64,000 nt of DNA from Aliiglaciecola sp. CAU 1673 (GCF_029223185.1 NZ_JARHUG010000018.1:1-64000); one strand, 5' to 3'. Positions 54,368 through 63,947 are shown, counted from the stretch's first letter. Numbers and translations are program-made. Notes: generated from the letters alone by a model not told the origin.

Positions 54368-57300
54368 GCTGACTCCTTGTCTTTAAGGCCTGTGAGTAAA
54401 CGCTCCGCCCATTCACAGCTTTGCGTAAATACCGGCTCAAGCTGTGGGAAGCAGCGCCTGACATGGGGCTCCTGCCCTTCTCCCATTGTGTTTTGATTGC
54501 CGTAAAATTTGTCCAGACACTTGTCTTTATCGCCTGTTGTCAGCCACAACCAGGCGGTTTCCACGAAAAAGGGCAAGGGCCTGGCATGACCTTCACGCCA
54601 GGCAGTCACAAATTCAGATAAATACCCTCTGGCCTGTTCCTGACTGGGCGCGGCTAGCACAAGGGGCTTTGTCTCATGGCCGACAAGTACCGCTTCATCC
54701 AGCGCTTCGCCCTGGGCGCTTAATACCAACAGCCGCAGCCACAGCATCAAACGATGTTTTGCCGCTACTTTGCCGGCGCGGTACAGCACCAAACGCCTGC
54801 CAAACACACGATCCTGATGGCCCTGAATCAACAGGCCGTCAATCTCAAGGGCAACACTGATACGCCGCGGCGATACTGTCCCTTCAAAGCTGTGTAGCTG
54901 CGAAGCTAAGGCCTGATATTCACTTTGCAGGGTGTTTAAGGCCAGTTTGCCGCTTTCCCCCACGGGCAGCACGCCCTGTGCACTCATGCGGGTCAGCAGG
55001 GAACCCTGATCTTGCCCGCTCAGCAACTTTTCACGCAGCAAGTAGCGGGGCAAGCCCGACAGCACAAATGGCTCTTCATCGGCGATGTCATCGGCAACGG
55101 CTTTAAATTGAACCTGCCAGCGCAGTTGGAAAAAGCCTTTGGCCGGGTTTTGGAAAAAACTCAGCCAATCCTCATAGGCCATATCGCTCTCTGGTGTCAG
55201 GTTCGACAGCGGCGCACCGACAAAGGGCGCTGATGGTGCAGCGCCCTGCTCCAGGGTTTTGGCCAGGTTAAGCCAAAGGGGCTGGTAGCTCAGCTGAAGG
55301 TTCGACTGAAGGTTTTGCTCATTAGCGCCTTGAAAATAGTCTTTGGCAAAGGGTTGCAAAGGATGCTGGCGGCAAAGATGATGTTTCACATCCTGCGCTT
55401 GCCCACCGTCGAGGCAATACACCTGCCGGCAGTACTCCACCAACTCGCTGACCAAGACTGACGGCATACGCTCACTGTTGTCCCGCTCACTCTTGCCTAT
55501 GTAACTGATATAAAGGGCCTCGCGGGCCGAGAGCAAGGCTTCAAGAAACAGATATTTGTCGTCCAGGCGGCGCGAACGATCGCCCTGGCGTGGCTTAGCG
55601 TGCTGCATCAGATCAAAGCCCATGGGCAGCACCTGACGGGGATAATCGCCGTCGTTCATGCCCAGCAAGCAAACCAGTTTAAAGGGGATGCTACGCATGG
55701 GCATCAGGGTACAAAAGTTAATCGCCCCGGCTAAAAAGCGCTGACCGACCCCGCGCTCCTGCAAATGCTCATCGATGGCCTGCTGGAAAATGTCCTGAGC
55801 GATGGGCCAGTCAAAGTGCGGCTGGTGTTGTTCCAGTAGCACCAGCGCTTCCTGCAAACGCACCAGGTAAGTTTCTTCTTCATCCTCTGGCGCAAACAAA
55901 CGGGTAATCAGGTCCCTGGCAAAGACGAGTTTATCGGATAAGGGAGCCTCCTTCTGGCAATGGTCCAACGTCCAGGTGATCACCCGCATAAAACCGATAA
56001 ATTTGCCCAAGGCAGCGCTGGCCTGCCCTTCTAAATCTTCAAAGGGCGCGATCAGACCAAAATCGTCCTGATACAGAGGGGTATCCATGGCATAACCACA
56101 GAGCAAACGCTCAAGACCAAACAGCCAGGTATTTTGCGCTTCAGGGGGTAAATCCCAGCGGGCCTTATCCTTGCCATCCAGCCCCCAGCGCACTCCCGCA
56201 TCCGTCAACCAGCGTTTAAGCAGCTCAAATTCCTGGCCATCAATGGTAAAGCGCCGGGCAATAGCCGGCACTTGCAGGATATCCAGCACCTCAGACAGCG
56301 TCAGTCGCTGTTTATGCAATCCCATCAGGGTTAAAAAGGCCCCCAGGAGAGGCGATTCCTGGCCCAGCCCTCGATCAGAGATGGCATAAGGCAGGCTTAA
56401 TTCTTTAGGTTTGGTACCGAATACGCCATGGATTAGCGCGGCGTATTGGCCCACATCCGGCATCATCACCACGATATCGCCGGGATGTAACTGCGGATGG
56501 GCATCTAAAAACGCCAACAACTGGTCGTGTAATACTTCCAATTCGCGCTGCCGGGAGTGGCAGCTGTGCAAGCTCAAACTGCGATCGTCTGGCTGGATGG
56601 CAATCTTGGGGAATTCTGTCCCCGGGCCCAGCAGTTCTTCGGCGCTTAAAGGGGCGCTACTGCCCCGGTGTGTCAGGTCGAAGACTTCCTGCTGCAAGTG
56701 ACTCAACAAACTGCTGGCCTTGGGCGCAACAAATTCATCATGCTGCTGCATGGGCACTTCAAGCAGCATATCTAAAAATTCCTGGCCCAACCGTCCCCAG
56801 GAGCTTAACAGCGGATTGCCCACATCCAGCCAACTGGCTTCCTGCTCGCCATTGATGCGTTTCAGATCCATCCTTGCCTTACGTTTCAGATCTACCACAT
56901 CGCCCCAGTAGTGCTCGCTGGGGTTCGACCAGAAAAGGTAAACCGGAATATGCTCTGCCAAAGCGCTGAGCACCTCTAATTGCTGTTTGGGGAGTGCTGA
57001 GATACCGAAGACAAACAAAGCCTGGGGCAGATCATCGGGTGCCGCCTGAGCCAAGCGTTCCAGCAGGGCCTGGTGCAAATTGGCCCGATGCCAGGGGGAC
57101 TCCCCCAAGGCTTTGGTCTTGTCCACCAAGGCCCGCCACAAAATCGGCTGCCAGGGCTGCTTACCGATATCCACATCGGGCAACCGATCTTCGCCCTGCT
57201 CCCAGGCCAAAATCCAATCGGGCCGGTACACCAGATATTGGTCAAACACATCGGCAATCTTATGGCTGAGCTGAAACAGCTTAAAACCGTCATCGCCCAG

Positions 57301-57651
57301 CAAATAGCCGGCGACAGGGGCAAAAGCCGGTTGCTGACAAAGCTGGGGTAACAATCCCATCAGCTTCCAGGTCATGGCCGCTTTGGAAAAGGCCGAGTCT
57401 TTGGGTAAATCAGGAATCAGGCGGGTATAGAGTTGCCAGATAAAGCTGGATGGCAACGGAAATGCTAGGTTAGCGGCAATACCGAGTCGTTCGGCCACCT
57501 GCAATTTTAACCATTGGGCCATGCCGGGGCTTTGCACCAGGATGGTCTGGCCAACTGACCAATCCTCTTCGGTCCCTTGTGCCTGGGCCAAACATTGGCA
57601 GAGTCTTTCTGCCAGCACTTCCATTTTGTTTGACTGAACTAACTGGAGCAT
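54364..57651 (-). CDS. recC: exodeoxyribonuclease V gamma subunit RecC
   Basis: This 1095-residue protein starts MLQLVQSNKMEVLAERL, matching the family N-terminus. A longer in-frame start at 57729 was rejected. Features include ILVQSPGMAQWLKL, VYLFWSNPSEHYWGD, LCLLGMNDGDYPRQ and YISYIGKSERDNSERMPSVL. RecC recognises Chi and splits the duplex. It is the first gene of recC-recB-recD and is divergent from ppk2. Confidence 0.95.
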   Translation of the reverse strand: MLQLVQSNKMEVLAERLCQCLAQAQGTEEDWSVGQTILVQSPGMAQWLKLQVAERLGIAANLAFPLPSSFIWQLYTRLIPDLPKDSAFSKAAMTWKLMGLLPQLCQQPAFAPVAGYLLGDDGFKLFQLSHKIADVFDQYLVYRPDWILAWEQGEDRLPDVDIGKQPWQPILWRALVDKTKALGESPWHRANLHQALLERLAQAAPDDLPQALFVFGISALPKQQLEVLSALAEHIPVYLFWSNPSEHYWGDVVDLKRKARMDLKRINGEQEASWLDVGNPLLSSWGRLGQEFLDMLLEVPMQQHDEFVAPKASSLLSHLQQEVFDLTHRGSSAPLSAEELLGPGTEFPKIAIQPDDRSLSLHSCHSRQRELEVLHDQLLAFLDAHPQLHPGDIVVMMPDVGQYAALIHGVFGTKPKELSLPYAISDRGLGQESPLLGAFLTLMGLHKQRLTLSEVLDILQVPAIARRFTIDGQEFELLKRWLTDAGVRWGLDGKDKARWDLPPEAQNTWLFGLERLLCGYAMDTPLYQDDFGLIAPFEDLEGQASAALGKFIGFMRVITWTLDHCQKEAPLSDKLVFARDLITRLFAPEDEEETYLVRLQEALVLLEQHQPHFDWPIAQDIFQQAIDEHLQERGVGQRFLAGAINFCTLMPMRSIPFKLVCLLGMNDGDYPRQVLPMGFDLMQHAKPRQGDRSRRLDDKYLFLEALLSAREALYISYIGKSERDNSERMPSVLVSELVEYCRQVYCLDGGQAQDVKHHLCRQHPLQPFAKDYFQGANEQNLQSNLQLSYQPLWLNLAKTLEQGAAPSAPFVGAPLSNLTPESDMAYEDWLSFFQNPAKGFFQLRWQVQFKAVADDIADEEPFVLSGLPRYLLREKLLSGQDQGSLLTRMSAQGVLPVGESGKLALNTLQSEYQALASQLHSFEGTVSPRRISVALEIDGLLIQGHQDRVFGRRLVLYRAGKVAAKHRLMLWLRLLVLSAQGEALDEAVLVGHETKPLVLAAPSQEQARGYLSEFVTAWREGHARPLPFFVETAWLWLTTGDKDKCLDKFYGNQNTMGEGQEPHVRRCFPQLEPVFTQSCEWAERLLTGLKDKESA

Positions 57652-57758
57652 GGGAATAGTGGTTCTTATACTATTAGCTGATGGTATCACATGCCGGGCA
57701 GCGAACAATGCTGCAAAGTAGCCCAACACTGGGCTTATAACGGGTCAGGAGTGTTGGG

Positions 57759-58529
57759 ATGAAAAAAGAAGACTACACAAAGGAACTAAAGGCCTTACAG
57801 GTGGAGTTGGTTTACCTGCAGGAATGGGTAAAAGCCAAAGGCATTAAATTGGTGGTCATCTTTGAGGGGCGCGATGCTGCCGGCAAAGGCGGCGTGATTA
57901 AAGCCATCACCGACAAGCTTAATCCTCGTGTTGTGCGGGTAGCTGCTTTGGGCAAACCCAGTGATAAAGAGCGCCATCAATGGTATTTCCAGCGCTATGT
58001 GGAGCAGTTGCCGGCCGCGGGTGAGATTGTACTTTTCGATCGTAGCTGGTACAACCGTGCCGGCGTGGAAAAGGTCATGGGCTTTTGCAGCGACGAGGAA
58101 TATCGCGATTTTTTATTGGATTGTCCCGAATTTGAGCGGATGTTGCAGCGTTCCGGCATTGTCCTACTGAAGTATTGGTTCGCCATTTCAGAAAAGGTTC
58201 AGGAGAAACGCTTCTTGTCGCGGCTTAACAACCTGGTAAAACGCTGGAAGTTCTCCGATATGGATTTAGTGTCACGCAGCCATTGGGCCGAGTACAGTAT
58301 CTGCCGGGACAAAATGTTTGCCCATACCGACACCGAGGATTGTCCCTGGTATGTGGTGGACGGCGATCATAAACGCACCGCGCGGCTGAATTGCATCAGC
58401 CATCTGCTTTCCCAACTGCCCTATGAAAAAATTGCCTTTCCCAAGGTTAAATTACCCAAGCTGATGGAAGAGGATAGCCATGAGCATGGCCTGTCCGCCT
58501 ACCGCCAAGTACCGCAAAAGTACAAATAG
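57759..58529 (+). CDS. ppk2: polyphosphate kinase 2
   Basis: This 256-residue protein has Walker A in FEGRDAAGKGGVIKAI, the catalytic pair in FDRSWYNRAGVEKVMGF, and the lid region KRWKFSDMDLVSRSHW. It uses polyphosphate to phosphorylate nucleoside diphosphates (class I PPK2 by length and single domain). AGGAG lies 8 bp before the ATG. Confidence 0.93.
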   Translation: MKKEDYTKELKALQVELVYLQEWVKAKGIKLVVIFEGRDAAGKGGVIKAITDKLNPRVVRVAALGKPSDKERHQWYFQRYVEQLPAAGEIVLFDRSWYNRAGVEKVMGFCSDEEYRDFLLDCPEFERMLQRSGIVLLKYWFAISEKVQEKRFLSRLNNLVKRWKFSDMDLVSRSHWAEYSICRDKMFAHTDTEDCPWYVVDGDHKRTARLNCISHLLSQLPYEKIAFPKVKLPKLMEEDSHEHGLSAYRQVPQKYK

Positions 58530-58605
58530 TTATGGTGTTTTGGGGTTAGTCGTCAGCAGGTGCATTTGGTAATATAAGACACAATGTTTTCAAGACTGAA
58601 TATTC

Positions 58606-59412
58606 ATGAAAGTAGTTTCTTTTAATATCAATGGCTTGCGTGCACGCCTTCATCAACTTCAGGCCCTGATCGACAAACACCAACCCGATGTCATCGGCCT
58701 GCAGGAAACCAAGGTCAGCGATGAACAGTTTCCCCGTGAAGATGTGGAAGCCATGGGCTATCAGGTCCATTTTCATGGGCAAAAAGGCCATTACGGCGTG
58801 GCCCTGCTTTCCAAGCAGTCTCCTGAAGCAGTGCAATACGGCTTCCCCGGTGATGGTGAAGATGCCCAGCGACGCATGATTATGGCCACCTACGCCCTGG
58901 AAGACGGCTCTAAAGTGCGCATACTCAACGGCTATTTTCCGCAAGGGGAAAGTCAGGATCATGAAATCAAGTATCCGGCCAAACGCAAGTTCTACGCCGA
59001 TTTGATGCAGTATCTGGACGACCATCATGCTCCCGATGAGCAGTTGATAGTGATGGGCGATCTGAATATTTCCCATCAGGATCAGGATATTGGTATCGGC
59101 GAACAGAACCGCCTGCGCTGGCTGAAAACCGGCAAATGCAGCTTCCTGCCAGAAGAGCGTCAATGGATGAACCGGTTGATAGACTGGGGATTCTTCGACA
59201 GCTTCCGTAGCCTCAACCCCGAGGTGGTAGATCAATACAGCTGGTTTGACTATCGCTCCAAAGGTTTTGACGATAACCGCGGCCTGCGCATTGACCTGAT
59301 CCTGGCAACCGATGCACTGCATAAAAAGCTCACAGAAGCCGGCATCGACTATGAGTTGCGTGGTATAGAAAAGCCTTCAGATCACGCCCCTATCTGGGCA
59401 GTGTATCAATAA
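58606..59412 (+). CDS. xthA: exodeoxyribonuclease III
   Basis: This 268-residue protein has an EEP-family fold with [52 protein letters not shown] and the C-terminal catalytic SDHAPIWA. It acts as AP endonuclease and 3'-5' exonuclease in base-excision repair. A membrane protein gene starts 3 bp downstream. Confidence 0.93.
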   Translation: MKVVSFNINGLRARLHQLQALIDKHQPDVIGLQETKVSDEQFPREDVEAMGYQVHFHGQKGHYGVALLSKQSPEAVQYGFPGDGEDAQRRMIMATYALEDGSKVRILNGYFPQGESQDHEIKYPAKRKFYADLMQYLDDHHAPDEQLIVMGDLNISHQDQDIGIGEQNRLRWLKTGKCSFLPEERQWMNRLIDWGFFDSFRSLNPEVVDQYSWFDYRSKGFDDNRGLRIDLILATDALHKKLTEAGIDYELRGIEKPSDHAPIWAVYQ

Positions 59413-59415
59413 AGC

Positions 59416-60078
59416 ATGAGTGCCCTCGACAGCCTTAGTTTATGGCAAGCCATCGCCTGGATGTTATATCTGGGACTGATGGGCTTTGTTATCTATCGCC
59501 TGCCGTTGGGCGCCTTATTGCAGGATAAGCAAAGCCAACATCTGGTTTTCGGCTCGGCCGCTTCGATGTTTGTACTTTGGCTGTTTCGCGCCGGCATTCA
59601 TGACGGCCTCAATGTGCATTTTTTGTGGTTAACAGCCCTTACGTTGCTGTTGGGCCTTCGCCGGGCCTTATTCAGTGCCATGCTGGCGTTGATTGGTATT
59701 ACCGCGGTGGGTAAGGAAAGTTGGGCCCTGTTTGGCATTAATGGCCTGCTTGGCGTGATGTTGCCGGTAGTGCTCAGTTACCTTATCTACAACCTGTCTT
59801 TTCATAGGTTGCCACGGCATTTTCTGGTTTATGTATTTGTCTGCGCGTTTTTGCCGGGCGCTTTGATGATCGCCCTAAAGATGGCCGCTATCGGCTTTTA
59901 CTATAATCTGGATGGCCTTTATGACTGGCAGACCGTGATGGACAATTACCTGGTATTGATCCCACTGCTGCTATTTCCCGAAGCCATGCTCAACGGCATG
60001 ACCATGACCCTGCTGATTATCTATCGCCCTGCCTGGGTGTATACCTTTTACGATAAGTTTTATTTCAAAGACGAATGA
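59416..60078 (+). CDS. CbiM-like energy-coupling-factor permease
   Basis: This 220-residue protein has about six transmembrane segments. Features are LNVHFLWLTALTLLLG and LLFPEAMLNGMTM, as in CbiM-type substrate-binding permeases of ECF transporters (cobalt or nickel). No ATPase or coupling subunit is adjacent, so it would rely on shared components or act alone. It is probably co-transcribed with xthA and is convergent with, and overlaps, the next gene by 19 bp. Confidence 0.75.
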   Translation: MSALDSLSLWQAIAWMLYLGLMGFVIYRLPLGALLQDKQSQHLVFGSAASMFVLWLFRAGIHDGLNVHFLWLTALTLLLGLRRALFSAMLALIGITAVGKESWALFGINGLLGVMLPVVLSYLIYNLSFHRLPRHFLVYVFVCAFLPGALMIALKMAAIGFYYNLDGLYDWQTVMDNYLVLIPLLLFPEAMLNGMTMTLLIIYRPAWVYTFYDKFYFKDE

Positions 60079-60836
60079 CGTTGCGCCTGGCGTGCATTGA
60101 GATCGGCTAAGGTTTCCACCAAGCGGAACTTCTGTTTCAAGGCCTGAATTTTGACTTCTTCTTTAATAAGAAATTGATTGAGCTGCTCGATAATCTCAGG
60201 TGATTTGAGGCTGGATAAATGAAAACCCACTGGCGAAAACGGCAAACTGGGATCCATCACCAATGTATCAGGTGCCCCCACTTGCTCCAGATAGTGACGC
60301 GCGACATTATATTCCACGTCGGCGCCATCTACCCGTTGCTTTAGCACCAGGCCAAGAGCTGATGCGGCATTGGGCACTTCCACAATACGCACATTAGTTT
60401 GCAGTTTCAGCCACTCTATGGGGGTAAATCCCAAGGGCACAGCTAAAGTTCGAAACTCGTGCAAGCCCTGCCCCAAGCGCTCAGGACGCACCATGGTGCC
60501 ACCCAGAATATGAACCAGAGGCGCGCTAAAATGGCGCTCTTGACCGTCTTCCTGAAAATCTGCCCAGGCTGGATTGTCCGGAAACAGGAAATCCACTTCA
60601 GGGTTTTGCAATAGCTCTCGCTTGGCTCGCTTTATAGGAAAAGGCAAGAACACCAGACGGTGGCCATATGCTTCGGCGAACATGGCCAAAAGCTCACTGG
60701 CGTATGTGGGATTGCTGTGATCGGTAAAGTCATAATGAGGAAAGTAATCAATACGCTCGACCGCAATCACCAATTCCTTGGCACTCAATTGCCAACTGAA
60801 CAAAAACATCATCAGTGCGACTATCGTCTGGTTCAC
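60060..60836 (-). CDS. periplasmic solute-binding-family protein
   Basis: This 258-residue protein has a signal peptide (residues ~1-19, LSAKEL). The fold resembles the type 3 solute-binding family: IDYFPHYDFTD, FLPFPIKRAKRELLQNPEVDFLFP, AASALGLVLKQRVDGADVEYN. Such orphan proteins often act as sensors rather than transport components. No permease is adjacent. The ligand is unknown. Confidence 0.75.
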   Translation of the reverse strand: MNQTIVALMMFLFSWQLSAKELVIAVERIDYFPHYDFTDHSNPTYASELLAMFAEAYGHRLVFLPFPIKRAKRELLQNPEVDFLFPDNPAWADFQEDGQERHFSAPLVHILGGTMVRPERLGQGLHEFRTLAVPLGFTPIEWLKLQTNVRIVEVPNAASALGLVLKQRVDGADVEYNVARHYLEQVGAPDTLVMDPSLPFSPVGFHLSSLKSPEIIEQLNQFLIKEEVKIQALKQKFRLVETLADLNARQAQRHSSLK

Positions 60837-60958
60837 GGAATGCCCTGTGCTTCAGCTTGGAGGAATAGCTATTCATTAGAAGGGCAAAGACCGCCCTTGC
60901 CAAGACAAATCCATAAAAATTCCATAAAATGCAGGCCTCGATGCAAAGGAGTCCAGAA

Positions 60959-62173
60959 TTGCTGAATCTGAGTTTGCTGGTAAAACGTAGCCTTCCCGCA
61001 CTGTTACTGCTTGGCATCGCCCTGTATCTGGCCCAAAGCGGCCATCATCTGATCAGCCAATGGTCCTCACATTTGACCTATCTTCCCGGCGTGGCCCTTA
61101 TCCTTTGTGGCGCCATGGCTTGGCGCTTTGGGCGCAGCCGTATGCTGTTTTGCTGTGTACTGCTGGGATTATTGTTATTGCCGCCAGACTCTCCCCTAGC
61201 CAGCTACCTGAGGGGATTTTCTGTGCATCTGTGTTTAATGGCAGGCATGGTGTATCTGCTTTTTGCCAAAGACAAAGGCTTTGCACCTGTAAACCTGTTA
61301 CTACCACTGGTAATGTTGGCGCTAATGGGCGTCGCCAGTCAGCTGCTTCTGGAATTTACCAGTCAGCAAAGGCAAGTCTTGCCGGTTGTTGTCAGCAACC
61401 AGTTGACCCTTTGGTTACCCGCTAATGTAGCCCCGGTGCAAGGCATTTATGTGCTCTTGGCCTGGTTACTGGGCTTTGTCGCCTTGCTGCGCAGGCCCAC
61501 CAACAATAACGCAGTGCTTTATGTCAGCCTGTTGCTACTGCCCATCTTGGCCTTTGCACCAAGCAATGCCCTGCTGACCACCCGCCTCTGTGTATTTACC
61601 CTAGCAGTGCTGTATATGCTGTCGGTAATCATGGACAGCCACGATATGGCCTTTCGAGATGAACTGACCGGCATTCCGGGCCGAAGGGCGCTGATGCAAT
61701 ATGTGCAAACCTTGGGTAAACGCTATGTGGTGGTAATGGCAGATATCGACCACTTTAAATCCTTTAATGATACCTACGGCCATGATGTAGGCGATCAGGT
61801 CCTGAAGCTGGTGGCCAGCAAACTTCGTAAAGTGACTGGCGGCGGTAAGGCTTTTCGCTATGGTGGTGAAGAATTTACCCTGGTGTTTGCCGGTAAAGAC
61901 CCCGAGCAGGTCGTGCCCCATGTTGATGCCTTACGACAGGCTATTCAGGACTATGCCATGGTCATCCGCGCCAAAGACCGACCGAAGAAAAAGAGCAAAT
62001 CCGCCAAGCCGCAAAAACAAGCTAAGCAAAAAACCGTAAAAGTCACCTGTAGCTTTGGTATTGCCAGTCGCAGCAAAGAGGCAAGTGAATTTCAAAGCGT
62101 GATGAAACAAGCAGATCTGGCCCTGTATGACGCCAAAAAAGCCGGTCGTAACTGCGTGAAAATCAAGGCCTGA
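60959..62173 (+). CDS. membrane diguanylate cyclase with Lys-rich insertion, no inhibitory site
   Basis: This 404-residue protein starts at TTG with AAGGAG 7 bp upstream. Upstream in-frame ATGs at 60929 and 60941 lack such a site. About eight transmembrane segments fill residues ~8-225. The GGDEF domain follows: DELTGIPGRRAL, MADIDHFKSFNDTYGHDVGD, FRYGGEEF. The RxxD inhibitory motif is missing (VTGGGKAFRYGGEEF). A Lys-rich loop of ~25 residues interrupts the domain before VTCSFGIAS. It overlaps the TSUP gene by one base. Confidence 0.86.
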   Translation: MLNLSLLVKRSLPALLLLGIALYLAQSGHHLISQWSSHLTYLPGVALILCGAMAWRFGRSRMLFCCVLLGLLLLPPDSPLASYLRGFSVHLCLMAGMVYLLFAKDKGFAPVNLLLPLVMLALMGVASQLLLEFTSQQRQVLPVVVSNQLTLWLPANVAPVQGIYVLLAWLLGFVALLRRPTNNNAVLYVSLLLLPILAFAPSNALLTTRLCVFTLAVLYMLSVIMDSHDMAFRDELTGIPGRRALMQYVQTLGKRYVVVMADIDHFKSFNDTYGHDVGDQVLKLVASKLRKVTGGGKAFRYGGEEFTLVFAGKDPEQVVPHVDALRQAIQDYAMVIRAKDRPKKKSKSAKPQKQAKQKTVKVTCSFGIASRSKEASEFQSVMKQADLALYDAKKAGRNCVKIKA

Positions 62174-63228
62174 TGCAGATAATGGCAAGCCCGGTCCCCA
62201 GCCAACAAAAACGTCAGCCAAAGCAGCGGCTATGGATATGGTTTGCTGCCCTGGCACTTTTTTATTCAGTCTGGCTTTATCTGGTCATTAACCAGGGTTA
62301 TTGGCAACAAACCACAGAAAACTGGCCCATGGCCGTGGCCATGCTATTTGGCAGCTACGCCGCTGGTTCAACCCCCATGGGAGGCGGTAGTGTCGGTTTT
62401 CCCATCCTGGTGCTGCTGTTTGAACAATCCGCCAGCCTTGGCCGGGACTTTAGTTTTGCCATACAAAGTGTCGGCATGACCAGCGCCAGTATTTTCATTC
62501 TGGCCAGCCGCCAGCCGCTTGCCTGGGCCATGCTCAAGGGCGCTATGCTTGGCGCGTTGGTGGGCACGCCCCTTGGAATATGGTTTATCGCGCCCTTTGT
62601 GCCCGAGCTTTGGATCAAGATGATCTTTGCCGTGATCTGGGCCAGCTTCGGACTTTTGCATCTTTATCGCCTGCAGGAAATCACGGCGCACAGCGGTATG
62701 ACCGAAATCAGTGAGCGCTGGGATTTTCGCCTTGGCCTGTGGCTGGGCTTATCGGCCGGGGCCACCGTTGCGGCCACGACGGGCGTGGGCATCGACATGG
62801 TGATTTACTGTGCCCTGGTGCTGTTGTGCCGGGCCGATATGAAAATCGCCATTCCTACCTCAGTGCTGATTATGGCCTTTACCTCAGTCCTAGGCGTAGG
62901 CGTTAAGCTCTTAGGCACAGGCCTGACACCTGGCGTATTCGAAAAGTGGCTGGCGGCCGCGCCCGTCGTCGCCTTAGGCGCGCCCCTTGGCGCTTATGTG
63001 GTAGCTAAGATTGGACGTAAACCCACCCTCCTGGTCGTCGCCGCGCTCTGTGTACTGCAATATTTCTGGACTGTCTATGCCACCAGGGAACAACTTGGCC
63101 TTGGCGGGGTTCTGCTCTCCGTCGCAGCTGTAGCCGCTTGCTTACTGGCACTGGAAAAACTGCGCCAACTGGGCGCCCGCCTGGTGGGCTATAAGACAGC
63201 GAAGGAAGAAGCCGGAAGTGAGGAGTGA
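62173..63228 (+). CDS. TSUP (TauE/SafE) family permease
   Basis: This 351-residue protein has about eight to nine transmembrane segments in two related halves: GSYAAGSTPMGGGSVGFPILVLLF and GLSAGATVAATTGVGIDMVIY. The family exports or imports organosulfur or sulfite anions; the substrate is unknown. It overlaps the cyclase stop by one base (TGATG). Its own TGA stop is the first unit of a heptamer array. Confidence 0.83.
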   Translation: MQIMASPVPSQQKRQPKQRLWIWFAALALFYSVWLYLVINQGYWQQTTENWPMAVAMLFGSYAAGSTPMGGGSVGFPILVLLFEQSASLGRDFSFAIQSVGMTSASIFILASRQPLAWAMLKGAMLGALVGTPLGIWFIAPFVPELWIKMIFAVIWASFGLLHLYRLQEITAHSGMTEISERWDFRLGLWLGLSAGATVAATTGVGIDMVIYCALVLLCRADMKIAIPTSVLIMAFTSVLGVGVKLLGTGLTPGVFEKWLAAAPVVALGAPLGAYVVAKIGRKPTLLVVAALCVLQYFWTVYATREQLGLGGVLLSVAAVAACLLALEKLRQLGARLVGYKTAKEEAGSEE

Positions 63229-63295
63229 TGACTGATGACTGATGACTGATGACTGATGACTGATGACTGATGACTGATGACTGATGACTGATGAG
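63226..63295. repeat. TGATGAC heptamer array, ten units
   Basis: Nine exact TGATGAC units and one final TGATGAG run in tandem. The first TGA is the stop codon of the TSUP gene. Every unit carries stop codons on the plus strand. Confidence 0.95.
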
Positions 63296-63314
63296 CGAGG
63301 CTGCCCCCAAACAG

Positions 63315-63330
63315 CTGTGTGCATGCACAG
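63315..63330. promoter_or_regulatory. perfect LexA box
   Basis: CTGT-GTGCATGC-ACAG fits the SOS box consensus CTGT-N8-ACAG. TATAAT (TTATAATAAG) follows on the plus strand and TATAAC on the minus strand. The flanking ~75 bp resemble the sequence next to attI-like site B (TGCATG, ACAGTTATAAT, CCCC, ATTATCG), so it is probably the promoter region of a lost integron integrase. Confidence 0.7.
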
Positions 63331-63447
63331 TTATAATAAGAAACCCCGATTTTGGCTGTTTTGCTCCGACATTATCGAGAATTAATTCTCACTTTCGCCG
63401 CCGTACAATCCTCTAACGCATTGTTAATATTGAAAATATTCTGAGCA

Positions 63448-63477
63448 TTGCGTTTTTATCGAGACCTCGTTTACACT
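63448..63477 (+). promoter_or_regulatory. possible cassette promoter
   Basis: TTGCGT and TACACT are separated by 18 bp and point towards the cassette gene, 173 bp upstream of it. It is a candidate Pc promoter. The match to sigma-70 consensus is moderate. Confidence 0.4.
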
Positions 63478-63557
63478 CAGTTCTCACTTTCCCCCGCAAG
63501 CACGCGGCTGACAACGCCCCCCGATACAGGCTAATAGCTTGAAGTTAAAGGATTAAA

Positions 63558-63641
63558 ATGAAGAACAAAGGGAAATTGCACAAAATCAACCGCGGACATT
63601 ATCGCGAATTCAATCTAATAAGCTGTTATACATCACAATAG
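63558..63641 (+). CDS. 27-residue leader ORF spanning the attI-like core
   Basis: An ATG at 63558 follows AAAGGATT closely and opens MKNKGKLHKINRGHYREFNL... It ends at TAG 9 bp before the cassette gene start. The last codons lie inside the cassette, so the ORF crosses the recombination point at 63625. In class 1 integrons, a short ORF across attI1 (ORF-11) raises translation of first cassettes that lack a good ribosome-binding site; the same effect could act here (inference). Confidence 0.45.
   Translation: MKNKGKLHKINRGHYREFNLISCYTSQ
63598..63631 (+). other. attI-like recombination site A
   Basis: These 34 bases are almost identical to site B at 35829-35862 (one mismatch in the first 31) and end at the core GTTATAC. 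The reverse complement of that core, GTATAAC, occurs at 63942-63948 at the far end of the cassette gene. A partial third match (ATTATCGAGAATTAATT) lies at 63370-63386. Confidence 0.6.
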
Positions 63642-63650
63642 GTACATTTG

Positions 63651-63947
63651 ATGGACAAAGATCAAGTTGAAGCTCATTCACTTTTTAATAGCATGCTAAA
63701 GAAGCAAGCACTCTTAGATGAGTTTGAAAAACTCCGCCCAAATTGGAAAGGCAGTATCATTAGATTTGCAAGCATGGTGCTTGCAATGGCCTTTATTCTA
63801 TTCATGTATCCAGAAGTTGCTCAGCAACCTGTTTCGTATGTTTTTTTAATTCTTATATTTGGTATGAGTTCAGAATTGCATGCTGAAAGCAAAAGAATTA
63901 ATAAGCGTATAGATGCGCTTCATAAGTTGTTAAAAGATGATGTATAA
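63651..63947 (+). CDS. integron-cassette protein, small membrane protein
   Basis: This 98-residue protein has two hydrophobic segments (residues ~37-53 and ~62-74) between charged N- and C-terminal helices. The gene is AT-rich compared with its neighbours. It starts at ATG with only AGG 7 bp upstream. Its TAA stop lies inside the attC core GTATAAC, a common arrangement in cassettes. No family was recognised. Confidence 0.7.
   Translation: MDKDQVEAHSLFNSMLKKQALLDEFEKLRPNWKGSIIRFASMVLAMAFILFMYPEVAQQPVSYVFLILIFGMSSELHAESKRINKRIDALHKLLKDDV

Noticed and set aside
63226-63295. CRISPR or toxin-type short repeat array
   Set aside because: A seven-base perfect tandem repeat has no spacers; it is a simple-sequence array.
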